Shown: positions 1 to 8,820, counted from the first letter of the stretch. The stretch: 64,000 nt of DNA from Nocardia alba NBRC 108234 (GCF_001612665.1 NZ_BDAX01000002.1:1054001-1118000), one strand, 5' to 3'. The notes: a model not told the origin generated them from the letters alone. Numbers and translations: made by a program.

Positions 1-24
1 AGCCCCGAACGGGCACTACGCCCG

Positions 25-65
25 CGGGGGTCCCCGCGCGATCACCAGTCGCGCGGAGACCCCCG
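25..65 (-). terminator. Hairpin terminator after the acyl-CoA ligase
   Basis: Inverted repeat with 17-bp arms (25-41 and 49-65, one mismatch) around a 7-base loop. It lies directly past the ligase stop codon at 69 and would end the doxX-ligase transcript. Confidence 0.75.
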
Positions 66-68
66 AAA

Positions 69-1568
69 TCAACGCCCGGTGTACAGGGCGGCCACCGCGT
101 CCGTCCTGGCCTTCAGCGCGGCATTACGCGGAAGATCGTCGACGACGGCGATCGCGACGGGCACATGGTGGCTCGGCAGCTGATCCCGCAGGTGTGCGAT
201 CAGCTCCGCTTCCGTGGGTTTCGGCATTTCGCGACGCGGCTGCACGGCGGCGAAAGGAACCTGACCCAGTCGGCTGTCCGGGACGCCGACAACACACGCG
301 TCCCGAACCGCGGGATGGGCGAGCGGGGCGGCACGCACGGTTTCGGGCAGGATCTTGAAACCGCCACGATTGATCGCGCCATCGGCTCGCCCGTGTACCG
401 TCACGAAACCGTCGGCATCCACAGAGGCGAGATCGGTGGTCCGGACCCAGGTGGCGCCGAGCGCGGCCACCTCGGCCTCGAGCAGTCCCGTCTCGCCGAC
501 GCCCATCTGCGCACCGGTCACCGCGTCGACGATGCGCACCCTTACCCCGGGCAGCGGCACACCGACGCTGCCGGCCTTGGTCGCGCCGAATCGCTCGTAC
601 AACTGCGGCGTCCACGCGCACACCGAACCGGCGAACTCGGTGGCACCATAGGCCCACAGCAGTGGAATGCCGTAGCGGCGTTCGAATTCCGCGCGCAGTT
701 CCGGCTCGAGCGGGCCGGAACCACCCGGCAGATACTTCAGGGTCGACAGGTCCTCGCGTGGCACATCGGCTTCCAGCAGCATGCGAAGGATCGTCGGCTG
801 CACGCCGGTCCGAGTGACCCGGTAGGTCTTGACCGCCCGCACCCATTCCTCGACCGTGAATTTCTCCAGCAACACCATGCGCTTACCGAGGAAGGGGGCC
901 GCGAGCAGTTGGCAGATACCGATGCTGCCGAACGGCCAGTACACCAGTTCCGGCGGATCGTCCGGATCGGCGACGGTCGCCCCGCCGGTCATGGTGCGGA
1001 CCGTATGCCCCAACGCCGACAGGGGAATCGGCACCCGCTTGGGTGGGCCGGTCGTTCCGCTGGTCAGGATGTGCAGTCCGGGCACGGTTGTCACCCGATC
1101 GGCGACTCGGCCGATCGACCGGTCACCGCGCACGATGGTCTCGACCGAGGGGTCGTCCAGTGACACCGCGATCCCGGCAGCGCCGACCCGCTCGCAGGCG
1201 GCCAGAACCGGCGCCGTCCAGTCCCCCCGATCGGCGATCACCGCGACCGGGCGTGTCTGTTCGATGTCGCGGGCGATACCGGCGGCCGACTGATACGAGT
1301 TGATCATCGTGACCGGGCGACGCTGAGTGATGAATCCGAGGATCGCGGCCGCGTGCGGCACCCGATTGCGGACAACGATGCCGATCGACTCCTCGGCGCG
1401 CACGCCGGCACGGTCCAGCTCCGCGGTGATCCGGCGGACGTATCCCTCCACGTCGTCGCCGGAATACCAGCGCCGCTCGAACTCGATGCACGGCCGGTCG
1501 CCGAAGCCGGCGAGGCCGTCGGCGAGTGTCGTCACGAGCTCGGTCGCGGCGTGGTCCTGTACCGACAT
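69..1568 (-). CDS. Class I adenylate-forming acyl-CoA ligase
   Basis: 499-residue AMP-binding enzyme, expected to convert a carboxylic acid, ATP and CoA to an acyl-CoA in the cytoplasm. Visible motifs are the P-loop TSGTTGPPK near residues 169-177, the A5-type WAYGATE, the A7/A8 region (RTTDLASVDADGF, then GRADGAINRGGFKI) and a C-terminal lysine in NAALKAR. The ATG at 1568 is chosen because the N-terminus then matches the family; a longer reading frame upstream would run into doxX. It sits 20 bp downstream of doxX and probably shares its transcript. The substrate is not predictable; the context suggests a catabolic organic acid. Confidence 0.9.
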   Translation of the reverse strand: MSVQDHAATELVTTLADGLAGFGDRPCIEFERRWYSGDDVEGYVRRITAELDRAGVRAEESIGIVVRNRVPHAAAILGFITQRRPVTMINSYQSAAGIARDIEQTRPVAVIADRGDWTAPVLAACERVGAAGIAVSLDDPSVETIVRGDRSIGRVADRVTTVPGLHILTSGTTGPPKRVPIPLSALGHTVRTMTGGATVADPDDPPELVYWPFGSIGICQLLAAPFLGKRMVLLEKFTVEEWVRAVKTYRVTRTGVQPTILRMLLEADVPREDLSTLKYLPGGSGPLEPELRAEFERRYGIPLLWAYGATEFAGSVCAWTPQLYERFGATKAGSVGVPLPGVRVRIVDAVTGAQMGVGETGLLEAEVAALGATWVRTTDLASVDADGFVTVHGRADGAINRGGFKILPETVRAAPLAHPAVRDACVVGVPDSRLGQVPFAAVQPRREMPKPTEAELIAHLRDQLPSHHVPVAIAVVDDLPRNAALKARTDAVAALYTGR

Positions 1569-1588
1569 TCGTCTGCCCTCCGCTTCGC

Positions 1589-2098
1589 TCAGGACCCGGC
1601 CGGAGCCGGCGGCCGGTAGAACAGCGCGAGCTGGCCGATACCGGCCGCGAGTCCGACGCCCACGGCGAGGCCGAATCCCCACCAGCCGTCCACCCGATCG
1701 GTGCCGAAGATCAGCTGGTCGAGGCTGATCCGGCCAGGACCGAGGGTGGCCACACTCACCGCGCCCACCGCCAGCACCAGGTTGTACTCCCAGCCCTCAC
1801 CCACGATGAAGAAGCCCTTGGACCTGTGCACCGTCCACGCGGCGACCAGCATGAGCGCGACGAAACCCGCGGCCGCGAGCGGGGTGAGGAACCCGAAGGC
1901 CAGCGCGAGGCCGACGCCGACCTCACTGCTCGCGGCCAAGCGCGCGTGCAGGATGCCCGGCCGCATCCCGATGCTGTCGAACCAGCGGGCCGTGCCCGGT
2001 ATCCGACCACCCCCGAAGAATTTCTGGTAGCCGTGCGCGGCCATGGTGAGGCCGAGGCACACCCGCAGGATCAGCACACCCGTGTCGTACGCAGTCAT
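1589..2098 (-). CDS. DoxX family integral membrane protein
   Basis: 169-residue protein with about four hydrophobic helices. It begins MTAYDTGVLILRVCLGLTMA and carries the DoxX-type AHGYQKFFGG segment after helix 1. DoxX proteins are small membrane proteins linked to quinone or thiol redox systems, but the role of most members is unproven. It is the first gene of a two-gene unit with the acyl-CoA ligase and is divergent from the acyl-CoA dehydrogenase at 2291; a TAC-W-GTA operator lies between the two starts. A redox accessory role in the ligase pathway is inference from position only. Confidence 0.85.
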   Translation of the reverse strand: MTAYDTGVLILRVCLGLTMAAHGYQKFFGGGRIPGTARWFDSIGMRPGILHARLAASSEVGVGLALAFGFLTPLAAAGFVALMLVAAWTVHRSKGFFIVGEGWEYNLVLAVGAVSVATLGPGRISLDQLIFGTDRVDGWWGFGLAVGVGLAAGIGQLALFYRPPAPAGS

Positions 2099-2166
2099 CG
2101 TTTTACCGCCCTGTCCATCGAGTTCCGCGCCGTGAGCACGACCCTCGACACATCTCCCGTATTACT

Positions 2167-2185
2167 TACCGCTGGCATTACAGTA
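2167..2185. promoter_or_regulatory. TAC-W-GTA operator between doxX and acyl-CoA dehydrogenase
   Basis: TACCGCT-GGCAT-TACAGTA: two boxes with centres 12 bp apart. The second box is embedded in the perfect 13-bp palindrome CATTACAGTAATG at 2176-2188. It lies about 70 bp from the doxX start and 105 bp from the dehydrogenase start, so it could serve both directions. It is one member of a 13-site family in this window. Confidence 0.65.
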
Positions 2186-2290
2186 ATGTTAGACATAACG
2201 CGCGTCCGGTCAATCCGGCGCATCGGGCCATGCCCACGAGACATATCGAACACGACGGCGACACCACGCCGTGAACGAGGAGGCCCTGTC

Positions 2291-3478
2291 ATGACGAGCG
2301 CATCCACCGCCACCAGCGCGGTCACCGCGGAGGACTTCCGCGAAATACTCGCCCAGACCAAGGCTTTCGTCCGCGACGCGGTCGTGCCGCGAGAGCGCGA
2401 GATCGCCGAACAGAACAAGATGCCCGACGAGATCGTGCGTCAGGCCAAGGCCATGGGACTGTTCGGCTACGCGATTCCCCAGGAGTGGGGCGGCCTCGGT
2501 CTCGACCTCGCCCAGGACGTCGAACTGGCCATGGAACTCGGCTACACCACGCTCGCGCTGCGCTCGCTGTTCGGCACCAACAACGGTATCGCCGGTCAGG
2601 TACTGGTCGGGTTCGGCACCGAAGACCAGAAATCCCGATGGCTCGAACACATCGCCTCCGGCGCCGTCGTCGCGTCGTTCGCGCTCACCGAGTCCGGCGC
2701 GGGCTCCGATCCCGCGGCGCTGCGCACCACCGCGGCCAGGTCGGGCGAGGACTGGATCATCAACGGCGAGAAGCGCTTCATCACCAACGCGCCGGTCGCC
2801 GATCTGTTCGTCGTGTTCGCCCGCACCCGCCCCGCCGACGAGGACGGCGCGGGCATCTCGGTGTTCTTGGTCCCCGCCGACACCCCCGGCGTGGAAGTCG
2901 GCCCGAAGGACCGCAAGATGGGCCAGGAAGGCGCCTGGACCGCCGAGGTGTATTTCCGCGATGTCCGCGTCGGCGCCGACGCGCTCGTCGGTGGCAACGA
3001 GGACATCGGCTACCGCGCGGCCATGACCTCGCTGGCTCGGGGTCGTGTCCACATCGCCGCACTCGCGGTGGGCACCGCGCAGCGGGCGCTCGATGAATCC
3101 GTCACCTACGCCGCGACCGCCACGCAGGGCGGTACCCCCATCGGACGATTCCAGTTGGTCCAGGCGCACCTGGCGGATATGCAGACCGGGGTGATGGCGG
3201 GCCGCGCGCTGGTCCGCGACGCCGCGCGGGCGTGGGTGGCGGGCGAGGACCGGCGGGTCGCGCCCTCGGTGGCCAAGCTGTTCTGCACCGAAATGGCAGG
3301 GCGGGTAGCCGATTCGGCCGTGCAGGTGCACGGCGGTACCGGGTATATGCGCGATGTGGCCGTGGAACGGATCTACCGTGATGTCCGGCTGCTGCGGTTG
3401 TACGAGGGCACCAGCGAGATCCAGCGCCTGATCATCGGCGGCGGGCTGATCCGCAATGCCGAGCGGGCCGCGAGGTAA
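2291..3478 (+). CDS. Acyl-CoA dehydrogenase (FadE type)
   Basis: 395-residue FAD-dependent acyl-CoA dehydrogenase that would introduce the alpha-beta double bond into an acyl-CoA. Visible are the flavin/substrate signature FALTESGAGSD in the middle domain and, near residue 371, YEGTSEIQ, where the glutamate is the usual catalytic base position. The length is typical. The ATG at 2291 is preceded by GAGGAGG at good spacing. It is divergent from doxX-ligase with a shared operator between them, and a strong hairpin follows the stop. Chain-length or branched-chain specificity cannot be read from the sequence. Confidence 0.93.
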   Translation: MTSASTATSAVTAEDFREILAQTKAFVRDAVVPREREIAEQNKMPDEIVRQAKAMGLFGYAIPQEWGGLGLDLAQDVELAMELGYTTLALRSLFGTNNGIAGQVLVGFGTEDQKSRWLEHIASGAVVASFALTESGAGSDPAALRTTAARSGEDWIINGEKRFITNAPVADLFVVFARTRPADEDGAGISVFLVPADTPGVEVGPKDRKMGQEGAWTAEVYFRDVRVGADALVGGNEDIGYRAAMTSLARGRVHIAALAVGTAQRALDESVTYAATATQGGTPIGRFQLVQAHLADMQTGVMAGRALVRDAARAWVAGEDRRVAPSVAKLFCTEMAGRVADSAVQVHGGTGYMRDVAVERIYRDVRLLRLYEGTSEIQRLIIGGGLIRNAERAAR

Positions 3479-3483
3479 CAGGC

Positions 3484-3515
3484 GGGTCGGCCACCACCTG
3501 GGTGGTGGCCGACCC
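3484..3515. terminator. Bidirectional hairpin terminator
   Basis: Perfect 15-bp arms (3484-3498 and 3501-3515) with a 2-base gap, placed between the convergent acyl-CoA dehydrogenase (+) and hydroxyisobutyrate dehydrogenase-like gene (-). Confidence 0.8.
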
Positions 3516-3526
3516 GGTCGCCGATG

Positions 3527-4336
3527 TCAGTTCAAGTCGAACGGACCGTCGGCGATCACGGCTCCCAAGCCGCCGAGGTCGATACCCAGCTCGGCGGTCG
3601 CGCTCACGCAGGCCGCGACGTCCTTACGCAGGAACGGCGCGGCGCGTTTCTCGAACTTCGCCAGACCACCGGTACGCCGGATGGAATCGGCCGCGTAGCT
3701 GTTGCCGCTGGCCACCGACAGCGCCTGCAGCAGCTGGTCCTCCTCGATGCCCAGCTTGCGGCCGACCTCGGCCGCCACGGCCACCAGTTGCGCGTTCGCG
3801 GCGAACAGGGCGTTGTTGACCAGTTTCACGCCGAGCGCACTGCCGAGCGCACCCGTGGCCAGCACCGAACTCGAGTAGGCGGACAGTACCGGCCGGACGG
3901 CTTCGACGGCCGCCGACGGTCCACCGAGCAATACCGTGAGCCGCCCGGCGGCGATGTCCTCGGCCGACCCACTGACCGGCCCATCGAGCAGGACCGGACC
4001 GTCGGGTCGCACGGCGGCGAGCTCGGTGATCGTCGAGACCGTGCCGGTCGTGTGCGAGACCATCACCGCGTCGCCTCGCGCCGACGCCAACACCCCGTCC
4101 GGGCCCGAGAGCACCTCACGCAACTGCTGATCCGAGAACAGGCAGGCGATGATCACCTCGCTGGATGCCGCGGCTTCCCGCACCGAGTCGACGACCTCGG
4201 CCCCCGCGGCCCGCAGGCGGTCGCGCACCGCGTCCTGGCGCGCGTAGACCACGGTCCGATGACCCGCCGCCACAAGCCGAACCACCATCGGCTCGCCCAT
4301 CTGGCCCGCTCCGATGAACCCGACAACCTTCGACAT
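3527..4336 (-). CDS. 3-hydroxyisobutyrate dehydrogenase-like NAD(P) oxidoreductase
   Basis: 269-residue beta-hydroxyacid dehydrogenase. The N-terminal Rossmann motif VGFIGAGQMG (residues 5-14) binds NAD(P), and the C-terminal helical domain carries GVKLVNNALF with the family's catalytic lysine. The segment DGPVSGSAEDIAAGRLTVLLGG matches the family substrate-binding signature. It would oxidise a 3-hydroxy acid such as 3-hydroxyisobutyrate, or reduce the semialdehyde. It is transcribed alone, convergent with the upstream acyl-CoA dehydrogenase. Its promoter, leader and first codons closely resemble those of the unrelated aldehyde dehydrogenase at 34220. Confidence 0.9.
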   Translation of the reverse strand: MSKVVGFIGAGQMGEPMVVRLVAAGHRTVVYARQDAVRDRLRAAGAEVVDSVREAAASSEVIIACLFSDQQLREVLSGPDGVLASARGDAVMVSHTTGTVSTITELAAVRPDGPVLLDGPVSGSAEDIAAGRLTVLLGGPSAAVEAVRPVLSAYSSSVLATGALGSALGVKLVNNALFAANAQLVAVAAEVGRKLGIEEDQLLQALSVASGNSYAADSIRRTGGLAKFEKRAAPFLRKDVAACVSATAELGIDLGGLGAVIADGPFDLN

Positions 4337-4409
4337 CCGCGCCGCTCCTCACTCGCGTTGAACCCGTTCGCTACCGAGAACGATGCGACGAGCCACTGAT
4401 AGACAGCCA

Positions 4410-4428
4410 TCCAGTAATGACAACTGTA
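4410..4428. promoter_or_regulatory. TAC-W-GTA operator upstream of the hydroxyisobutyrate dehydrogenase-like gene
   Basis: TCCAGTA-ATGAC-AACTGTA, box centres 12 bp apart, 74 bp upstream of the ATG at 4336. The flanking bases match the site at 34286-34304 closely, including CAACTGTAACAG followed by GTC after one differing base. Confidence 0.65.
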
Positions 4429-4500
4429 ACAGCGTCTACCAGCACGGCGCAGCCGCTTCTTGTGCCGTGGACACCCCGACAACAGGGTAACGCGACACAG

Positions 4501-4531
4501 TACTGTTGCCTTTACGATAAAACATACGATA
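4501..4531. promoter_or_regulatory. Triple operator-like array upstream of the SDR operon
   Basis: Three 7-bp boxes at exact 12-bp period: TACTGTT (4501-4507), TACGATA (4513-4519) and TACGATA (4525-4531). The first matches the window-wide TAC-W-GTA box. The last two are an exact repeat of a variant box. It lies about 90 bp before the GTG start at 4620. The adjacent palindrome ACAGTACTGT (4497-4506) overlaps the first box. Confidence 0.5.
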
Positions 4532-4619
4532 ATAAGCTTCCGGCGCGCTGGTACACGGACATGGGATCGCGACCGCTGTCCCACACTCCAGCGATCGCCC
4601 GACAGCTCGAGGAGACAAC

Positions 4620-5441
4620 GTGACCGGCCGACACAGCGACAAAGTCGCCTTCATCACCGGCGCAGCGCGCGGACAGGGCCGCGCGCACGCCGTGCGACTG
4701 GCGCGTGAGGGCGCCGACATCATCGCTGTCGACCTCGCGGGCCCGCTGCCCGAGGCGGTTCCCTACGATTCGGCCACGCCGCAGGACTTCGAGGAAACGG
4801 TGCGCCTGGTCGAGGCGACCGGCCGCCGGATCGTCGCCGCGACCGTCGACACCCGGGACCTGGACGGGCTGCGCACAGCGGTCGACGAGGGTGTCGCCAC
4901 CCTGGGACGACTCGACATCATCGTCGCCAACGCCGGCATCTGCATCCCGCAGCGGTGGAACGAGATCACCCCCGAGTCGTTCCGCGACGTCATCGACGTC
5001 AACGTCACCGGCACCTGGAATACCGCGATCGCCGGCGCCGACCACATCATCGACGGCGGACGCGGCGGCTCGATCATCCTGATCAGCTCCGCCGCCGGGA
5101 TCAAGATGCAGCCCTTCATGGTCCACTACACCGCCAGCAAGCACGCGGTGACGGGCATGGCCAGGGCGTTGGCCGCCGAACTGGGCAAACACCGGATCCG
5201 GGTCAACAGCGTGCATCCGGGCGCCGTGCTGACCCCGATGGGCAGCGGGGACATGGTCGCCGCGCTCGGCCGCTCCCTCGAGTCCAATCCCCAGCTCGGA
5301 CACATGACGACACCGTTCCTGCCGGACTGGGTGGCCCAACCCGAGGATGTCGCCGCCACGGTCAGCTGGCTCGCCGACGACGACTCCCGCTACATCACCG
5401 CCGCCCAGATCGCGGTAGACCTGGGTTCGACCCAGTACTGA
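4620..5441 (+). CDS. Mycofactocin-type short-chain dehydrogenase/reductase
   Basis: 273-residue SDR with the nicotinamide cofactor motif TGAARGQGRAHA at residues 14-25, the NAG motif (VANAGI), catalytic Ser in LISSAAG and YTASK (Tyr-x-x-x-Lys). The TGAARGQGR wording and the long insertion before the NAG motif are typical of mycofactocin-dependent SDRs, which hold NAD tightly and pass electrons to the peptide-derived cofactor mycofactocin. No mycofactocin biosynthesis genes are in the window. The start is GTG at 4620, preceded by GAGGAG. It is the first gene of the operon running to 10007. The substrate is probably an alcohol or hydroxyacyl intermediate. Confidence 0.88.
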   Translation: MTGRHSDKVAFITGAARGQGRAHAVRLAREGADIIAVDLAGPLPEAVPYDSATPQDFEETVRLVEATGRRIVAATVDTRDLDGLRTAVDEGVATLGRLDIIVANAGICIPQRWNEITPESFRDVIDVNVTGTWNTAIAGADHIIDGGRGGSIILISSAAGIKMQPFMVHYTASKHAVTGMARALAAELGKHRIRVNSVHPGAVLTPMGSGDMVAALGRSLESNPQLGHMTTPFLPDWVAQPEDVAATVSWLADDDSRYITAAQIAVDLGSTQY

Positions 5442-5471
5442 ATGCCCGCCATGCCGAAAGGATCAACACCA

Positions 5472-6200
5472 ATGTCACTACTCGAGGGCCGCGTCGCGGT
5501 CGTCACCGGCGGGGCGCAGGGCATCGGCCTGGCTATCGCGTCGACCTTCCTGCGCGAGGGCGCGCGGGTGGTCGTCGGCGACCTGAATCCCGATGCGGCG
5601 CTGGAGGCGCTGGACTCGGACGACGTCCGCGCGGTGCGCTGCGATGTGACGAGCGCCGCCGATGTCTCGGCGCTGCTCGCCACCGCGGGCGCCGAGTTCG
5701 GTTCGGTCGACGTCATGGTCAACAACGCGGGCATCACCCGCGACGCCTCGATGCGAAAGATGAGCGAGGAGGACTTCGACCAGGTCATCGCGGTGCACCT
5801 GAAAGGCAGCTGGCACGGGACCCGACTCGCGTCCGCGATCATGCGCGAGCAGGAGCGGGGCAGCATCATCAACATCTCCTCGCTCTCGGGCAAGGTGGGC
5901 ATGGCCGGGCAGACCAACTATTCGGCCGCGAAGGCGGGCATCATCGGTCTCACGAAGGCGGCGGCCAAGGAGACGGCCCGATTCGGGGTGCGGGTCAACG
6001 CGATCCAGCCCGGCCTGATCCGATCCCCAATGACCACGGCGATGCCCGCCCACGTCTGGGACCAGAAGATGGCGGAGATCCCGATGTCGCGAGCGGGGGA
6101 GCCGGAAGAGGTCGCCGGCGTCGCGCTGTTCCTCGCCTCGGACCTGTCCTCGTACATGACGGGTACCACCATGGAAGTGACCGGCGGGCGGTTCATGTGA
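5472..6200 (+). CDS. FabG-like 3-oxoacyl reductase / 3-hydroxyacyl-CoA dehydrogenase (SDR)
   Basis: 242-residue classical SDR with TGGAQGIG near the N-terminus, NNAG, catalytic Ser in INISSLSGK and YSAAK. FabG-like members in catabolic operons usually oxidise 3-hydroxyacyl-CoA. The ATG at 5472 is chosen because AAAGGA precedes it; an in-frame ATG at 5442 adds only ten unconserved residues. It lies 30 bp after the first SDR and overlaps the next gene by GTGA at 6197-6200, so it is translationally coupled. Confidence 0.9.
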   Translation: MSLLEGRVAVVTGGAQGIGLAIASTFLREGARVVVGDLNPDAALEALDSDDVRAVRCDVTSAADVSALLATAGAEFGSVDVMVNNAGITRDASMRKMSEEDFDQVIAVHLKGSWHGTRLASAIMREQERGSIINISSLSGKVGMAGQTNYSAAKAGIIGLTKAAAKETARFGVRVNAIQPGLIRSPMTTAMPAHVWDQKMAEIPMSRAGEPEEVAGVALFLASDLSSYMTGTTMEVTGGRFM

Positions 6201-7081
6201 CCGGCTGGCAGGCCCATACCGTCGTCACCGAGGAATACGTCGATCCGGCACCCGTCGCGGCGCTGAGCGCGGTTCTCGATTCCGGCGCGCCCCCGCTCGG
6301 GGTGGGCGATCCGCTACCACCGCTGTGGCATTGGGCGGCGCTGGCCCGCTGGCCCGTGTCGTCCTCGATCGGGGCCGACGGACACCCGGCCCGTGGCACC
6401 TTCCTGCCTCCCGTCGATCTACCGCGACGCATGTTCGCCGGCGGTGACGTGGTGCTGCACGAGGCAGTGGCGATCGGGTCGACGGTGCGGCGCGAAGCGC
6501 GCGTCGTCGCGGTGACGCCCAAGAACGGGAGGACAGGGCCGCTGGTGGTGGTCGATGTCGAGATCCGGCTCTACACCGCGGCAGACACGCTCGCCGTGGT
6601 GGAACGCCAGAACCTGATCTATCGAGAGGCCGCGCAGCGCGGTGCCGACGTCGCGACACCGCCCGCACCCGAGGCCGCGGGCACTCCCCTGCGCCGCGTG
6701 GCCGAGTGGGACTGGGAATTGCGCACCGATCCCACCGTCTTGATGCGGTTCAGCGCCGCCACGGCCAATTCCCACCGTATCCACTACGACTGGCCCTACG
6801 CGACCGGCGTCGAGGGGTACCCCGGACTGGTGGTGCACGGACCGCTCATGACCCTGGCGATGGCGGAGACCCTGCGGCGGGAGCGGCCGGAATCGATGCC
6901 GACCCGGCTACGCCACCGCAACCTCGCGCCGTTGTTCTGCGCCGAACCGGCCCGCATCCAGCGTCGCGACACCACCGGTATCGAACTCGCCGTCCGCACC
7001 GGTGACGGCACCGACCGAACTGTCGAACACACCGTTCTGACCGCCTCTTTCGACCATGACGGAGACCGAACCCATGCGTGA
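6197..7081 (+). CDS. MaoC/HTD2-type (FAS1-like) acyl-CoA dehydratase
   Basis: 294-residue double-hotdog protein of the HTD2/mesaconyl-C4-CoA hydratase-like group. Recognisable are the N-terminal substrate domain ([10 protein letters not shown]) and a C-terminal hydratase segment with [14 protein letters not shown] and [12 protein letters not shown], where the Asn/His/Asp cluster and VVHGP form the hydratase site. It would hydrate an enoyl-CoA reversibly. The GTG at 6197 overlaps the preceding stop. The neighbouring dehydrogenase, thiolase and second MaoC gene make a beta-oxidation role likely. Confidence 0.82.
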   Translation: MTGWQAHTVVTEEYVDPAPVAALSAVLDSGAPPLGVGDPLPPLWHWAALARWPVSSSIGADGHPARGTFLPPVDLPRRMFAGGDVVLHEAVAIGSTVRREARVVAVTPKNGRTGPLVVVDVEIRLYTAADTLAVVERQNLIYREAAQRGADVATPPAPEAAGTPLRRVAEWDWELRTDPTVLMRFSAATANSHRIHYDWPYATGVEGYPGLVVHGPLMTLAMAETLRRERPESMPTRLRHRNLAPLFCAEPARIQRRDTTGIELAVRTGDGTDRTVEHTVLTASFDHDGDRTHA

Positions 7082-8285
7082 AGCTGTGATCTGCGAACCT
7101 GTCCGTACGCCCATCGGACGCTACGGCGGGGTGTTCGCCTCGCTCACCGCGGTCGACCTCGGCGTCACCGCGCTGCGCGGACTGCTCGAGCGCACCGGGA
7201 TCGACCCCGGCGTCGTGGACGACGTGGTCCTCGGCCATTGCTACCCCAACAGCGAGGCCCCCGCTATCGGCCGGGTCGTCGCCCTCGACGCCGGATTGCC
7301 CGTGACCGTCGGCGGAATGCAGATCGACCGGCGCTGCGGGTCCGGGTTGCAGGCGGTCATCCAGGCCGTGATGCAGGTCGCCGCCGGCGCCAGCGACGTG
7401 GTGGTGGCCGGCGGCGTGGAGAGCATGACCAACGTCCCGTTCTACTCGCTCGACATGCGCTGGGGCGGCGCACGCGGTGGCGTTCGGGTCCACGACGCAC
7501 TGGCGCGCGGACGCGAGACCGCAGGCGGCAGGGACTACCCGGTGCCCGGCGGCATGCTCGAGACCGCCGAGAACCTGCGCCGGACCTATTCGATTCCCAG
7601 GGAGGAACAGGATCAGCTGGCCGTGACCTCGCATCAGCGCGCGGTCGAGGCCGCGCGCAGCGGTGCCAGCGCCGAGCAGATCATTCCGGTCACGGTGACA
7701 TCCCGTCGGGGGGACTCGGTGATCGACACCGACGAGCACCCCCGCGCCGATACCACTCTGGAATCACTCGCCCAGCTGAAAGCGGTTCGCGCGAAGATCG
7801 ATCCGGAGTCGACGGTCACCGCGGGCAACGCCAGCGGGCAGAACGACGCGGCGTCGATGTGTCTGGTGACCACCAGGGAGAACGCCGAGCAACTCGGCCT
7901 CACCCCGTTGGTCACCTTGAAGTCGTGGGCAGTGGCCGGCGTGCGACCCGATGTCATGGGGATCGGACCGGTCCCCGCGACCGAGGCCGCCCTCCGGCAA
8001 GCGGGACTGTCCCTCGCCGACATCGACCTGATCGAACTCAACGAAGCGTTCGCGGCGCAGGCGCTCGCCGTCATGCGGGACTGGAAGTTCGGCGAGCGCG
8101 ATCTCGACCGCACCAATGTGCACGGTTCCGGCATCTCCCTCGGACATCCGGTGGGCGCCACCGGCGGACGGATGCTGGCAACCCTGGCCAGGGAACTGCA
8201 CCGGCGTGAGCTGCGCTACGGACTGGAAACGATGTGCATCGGCGGTGGCCAGGGCCTGGCCGCTGTCTTCGAGCGGGTGGTGTGA
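7074..8285 (+). CDS. Thiolase (acetyl-CoA acyltransferase)
   Basis: 403-residue thiolase. The acyl-accepting cysteine lies in MQIDRRCGSGLQA, the active-site His in GSGISLGHPVGATGGR, and the second cysteine in TMCIGGGQGLA close to the C-terminus. The enzyme cleaves 3-oxoacyl-CoA with CoA to release acetyl- or propionyl-CoA. The ATG at 7074 has GGAGA eight bases before it and overlaps the dehydratase by 8 bp; an in-frame ATG at 7056 is possible. It overlaps the next MaoC gene at 8282-8285. Confidence 0.93.
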   Translation: MREAVICEPVRTPIGRYGGVFASLTAVDLGVTALRGLLERTGIDPGVVDDVVLGHCYPNSEAPAIGRVVALDAGLPVTVGGMQIDRRCGSGLQAVIQAVMQVAAGASDVVVAGGVESMTNVPFYSLDMRWGGARGGVRVHDALARGRETAGGRDYPVPGGMLETAENLRRTYSIPREEQDQLAVTSHQRAVEAARSGASAEQIIPVTVTSRRGDSVIDTDEHPRADTTLESLAQLKAVRAKIDPESTVTAGNASGQNDAASMCLVTTRENAEQLGLTPLVTLKSWAVAGVRPDVMGIGPVPATEAALRQAGLSLADIDLIELNEAFAAQALAVMRDWKFGERDLDRTNVHGSGISLGHPVGATGGRMLATLARELHRRELRYGLETMCIGGGQGLAAVFERVV

Positions 8286-8746
8286 TCGTGGTCGAGCGCT
8301 GCTTCACCTCACTCGATGAGCTGACGGCCGCGATCGGTGAAACCGTCGGCCCCGGGCCGTGGTGCACCATCGACCAGAGCCGTGTCGACGCGTTCGCCGA
8401 ATGTACCGGCGACGATCAGTGGATCCACGTGGACCCCGCCCGCGCCGTCGACGGCCCCTACGGCACCACCATCGCGCACGGCTACCTGACATTGTCGATG
8501 CTGCCCTTCCTGGGCCGCGACCTCTACGCCATCGACTTCGGCACTGCACGAATCAACTACGGCAGCAACAAGGTTCGATTCCCCGCTGCCGTGCGCGTCG
8601 GCACCCGAGTGCGAGCTTCGGCAACCCCGGTCGACCTGTCCGTCGACACATCGCGGTGCCTGCTCACTGTTCGATGGGTCATCGAGGACGAGCAGCAGGA
8701 CAAACCGGTGCTGGTGGCCGAAACCCTCACGGCGGTGGTGTTGTGA
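8282..8746 (+). CDS. MaoC-like (R)-enoyl-CoA hydratase
   Basis: 154-residue single-hotdog hydratase. The active-site segment FAECTGDDQWIHVD supplies the Asp/His pair and GTTIAHGYLTLSMLP is the overhang region of the NodN/MaoC group. It would hydrate trans-2-enoyl-CoA. The GTG start at 8282 overlaps the thiolase stop; a second GTG at 8288 is a possible alternative. With the HTD2-type gene two positions upstream, the operon encodes two hydratases, perhaps for different rounds or chain lengths. Confidence 0.88.
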   Translation: MIVVERCFTSLDELTAAIGETVGPGPWCTIDQSRVDAFAECTGDDQWIHVDPARAVDGPYGTTIAHGYLTLSMLPFLGRDLYAIDFGTARINYGSNKVRFPAAVRVGTRVRASATPVDLSVDTSRCLLTVRWVIEDEQQDKPVLVAETLTAVVL

Positions 8747-8820
8747 CCCGCGCCGAGCCCGCCGCAGCCGCCGATCCCCGCCACGCAGGTACCGATTCCA
8801 CCGAACGGATTTCCCGATGA
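8743..8820 (+). CDS. Possible 25-residue coupling ORF
   Basis: A 26-codon frame starts with GTG overlapping the MaoC stop (GTGA, 8743-8746) and ends with TGA overlapping the acyl-CoA dehydrogenase start (ATGA, 8817-8820). The product would be VTRAEPAAAADPRHAGTDST followed by five residues, with no recognised family. The exact overlaps at both ends suggest ribosomes may bridge the otherwise untranslated 70-bp gap. It could also be chance. Confidence 0.3.
   Translation: MTRAEPAAAADPRHAGTDSTERISR

Noticed and set aside
4955-6196. Long open frame in front of the HTD2-type dehydratase, on the same strand
   Set aside because: It overlaps two clear SDR genes in another frame and encodes low-complexity Arg/His-rich sequence; this is the usual GC-rich shadow frame.
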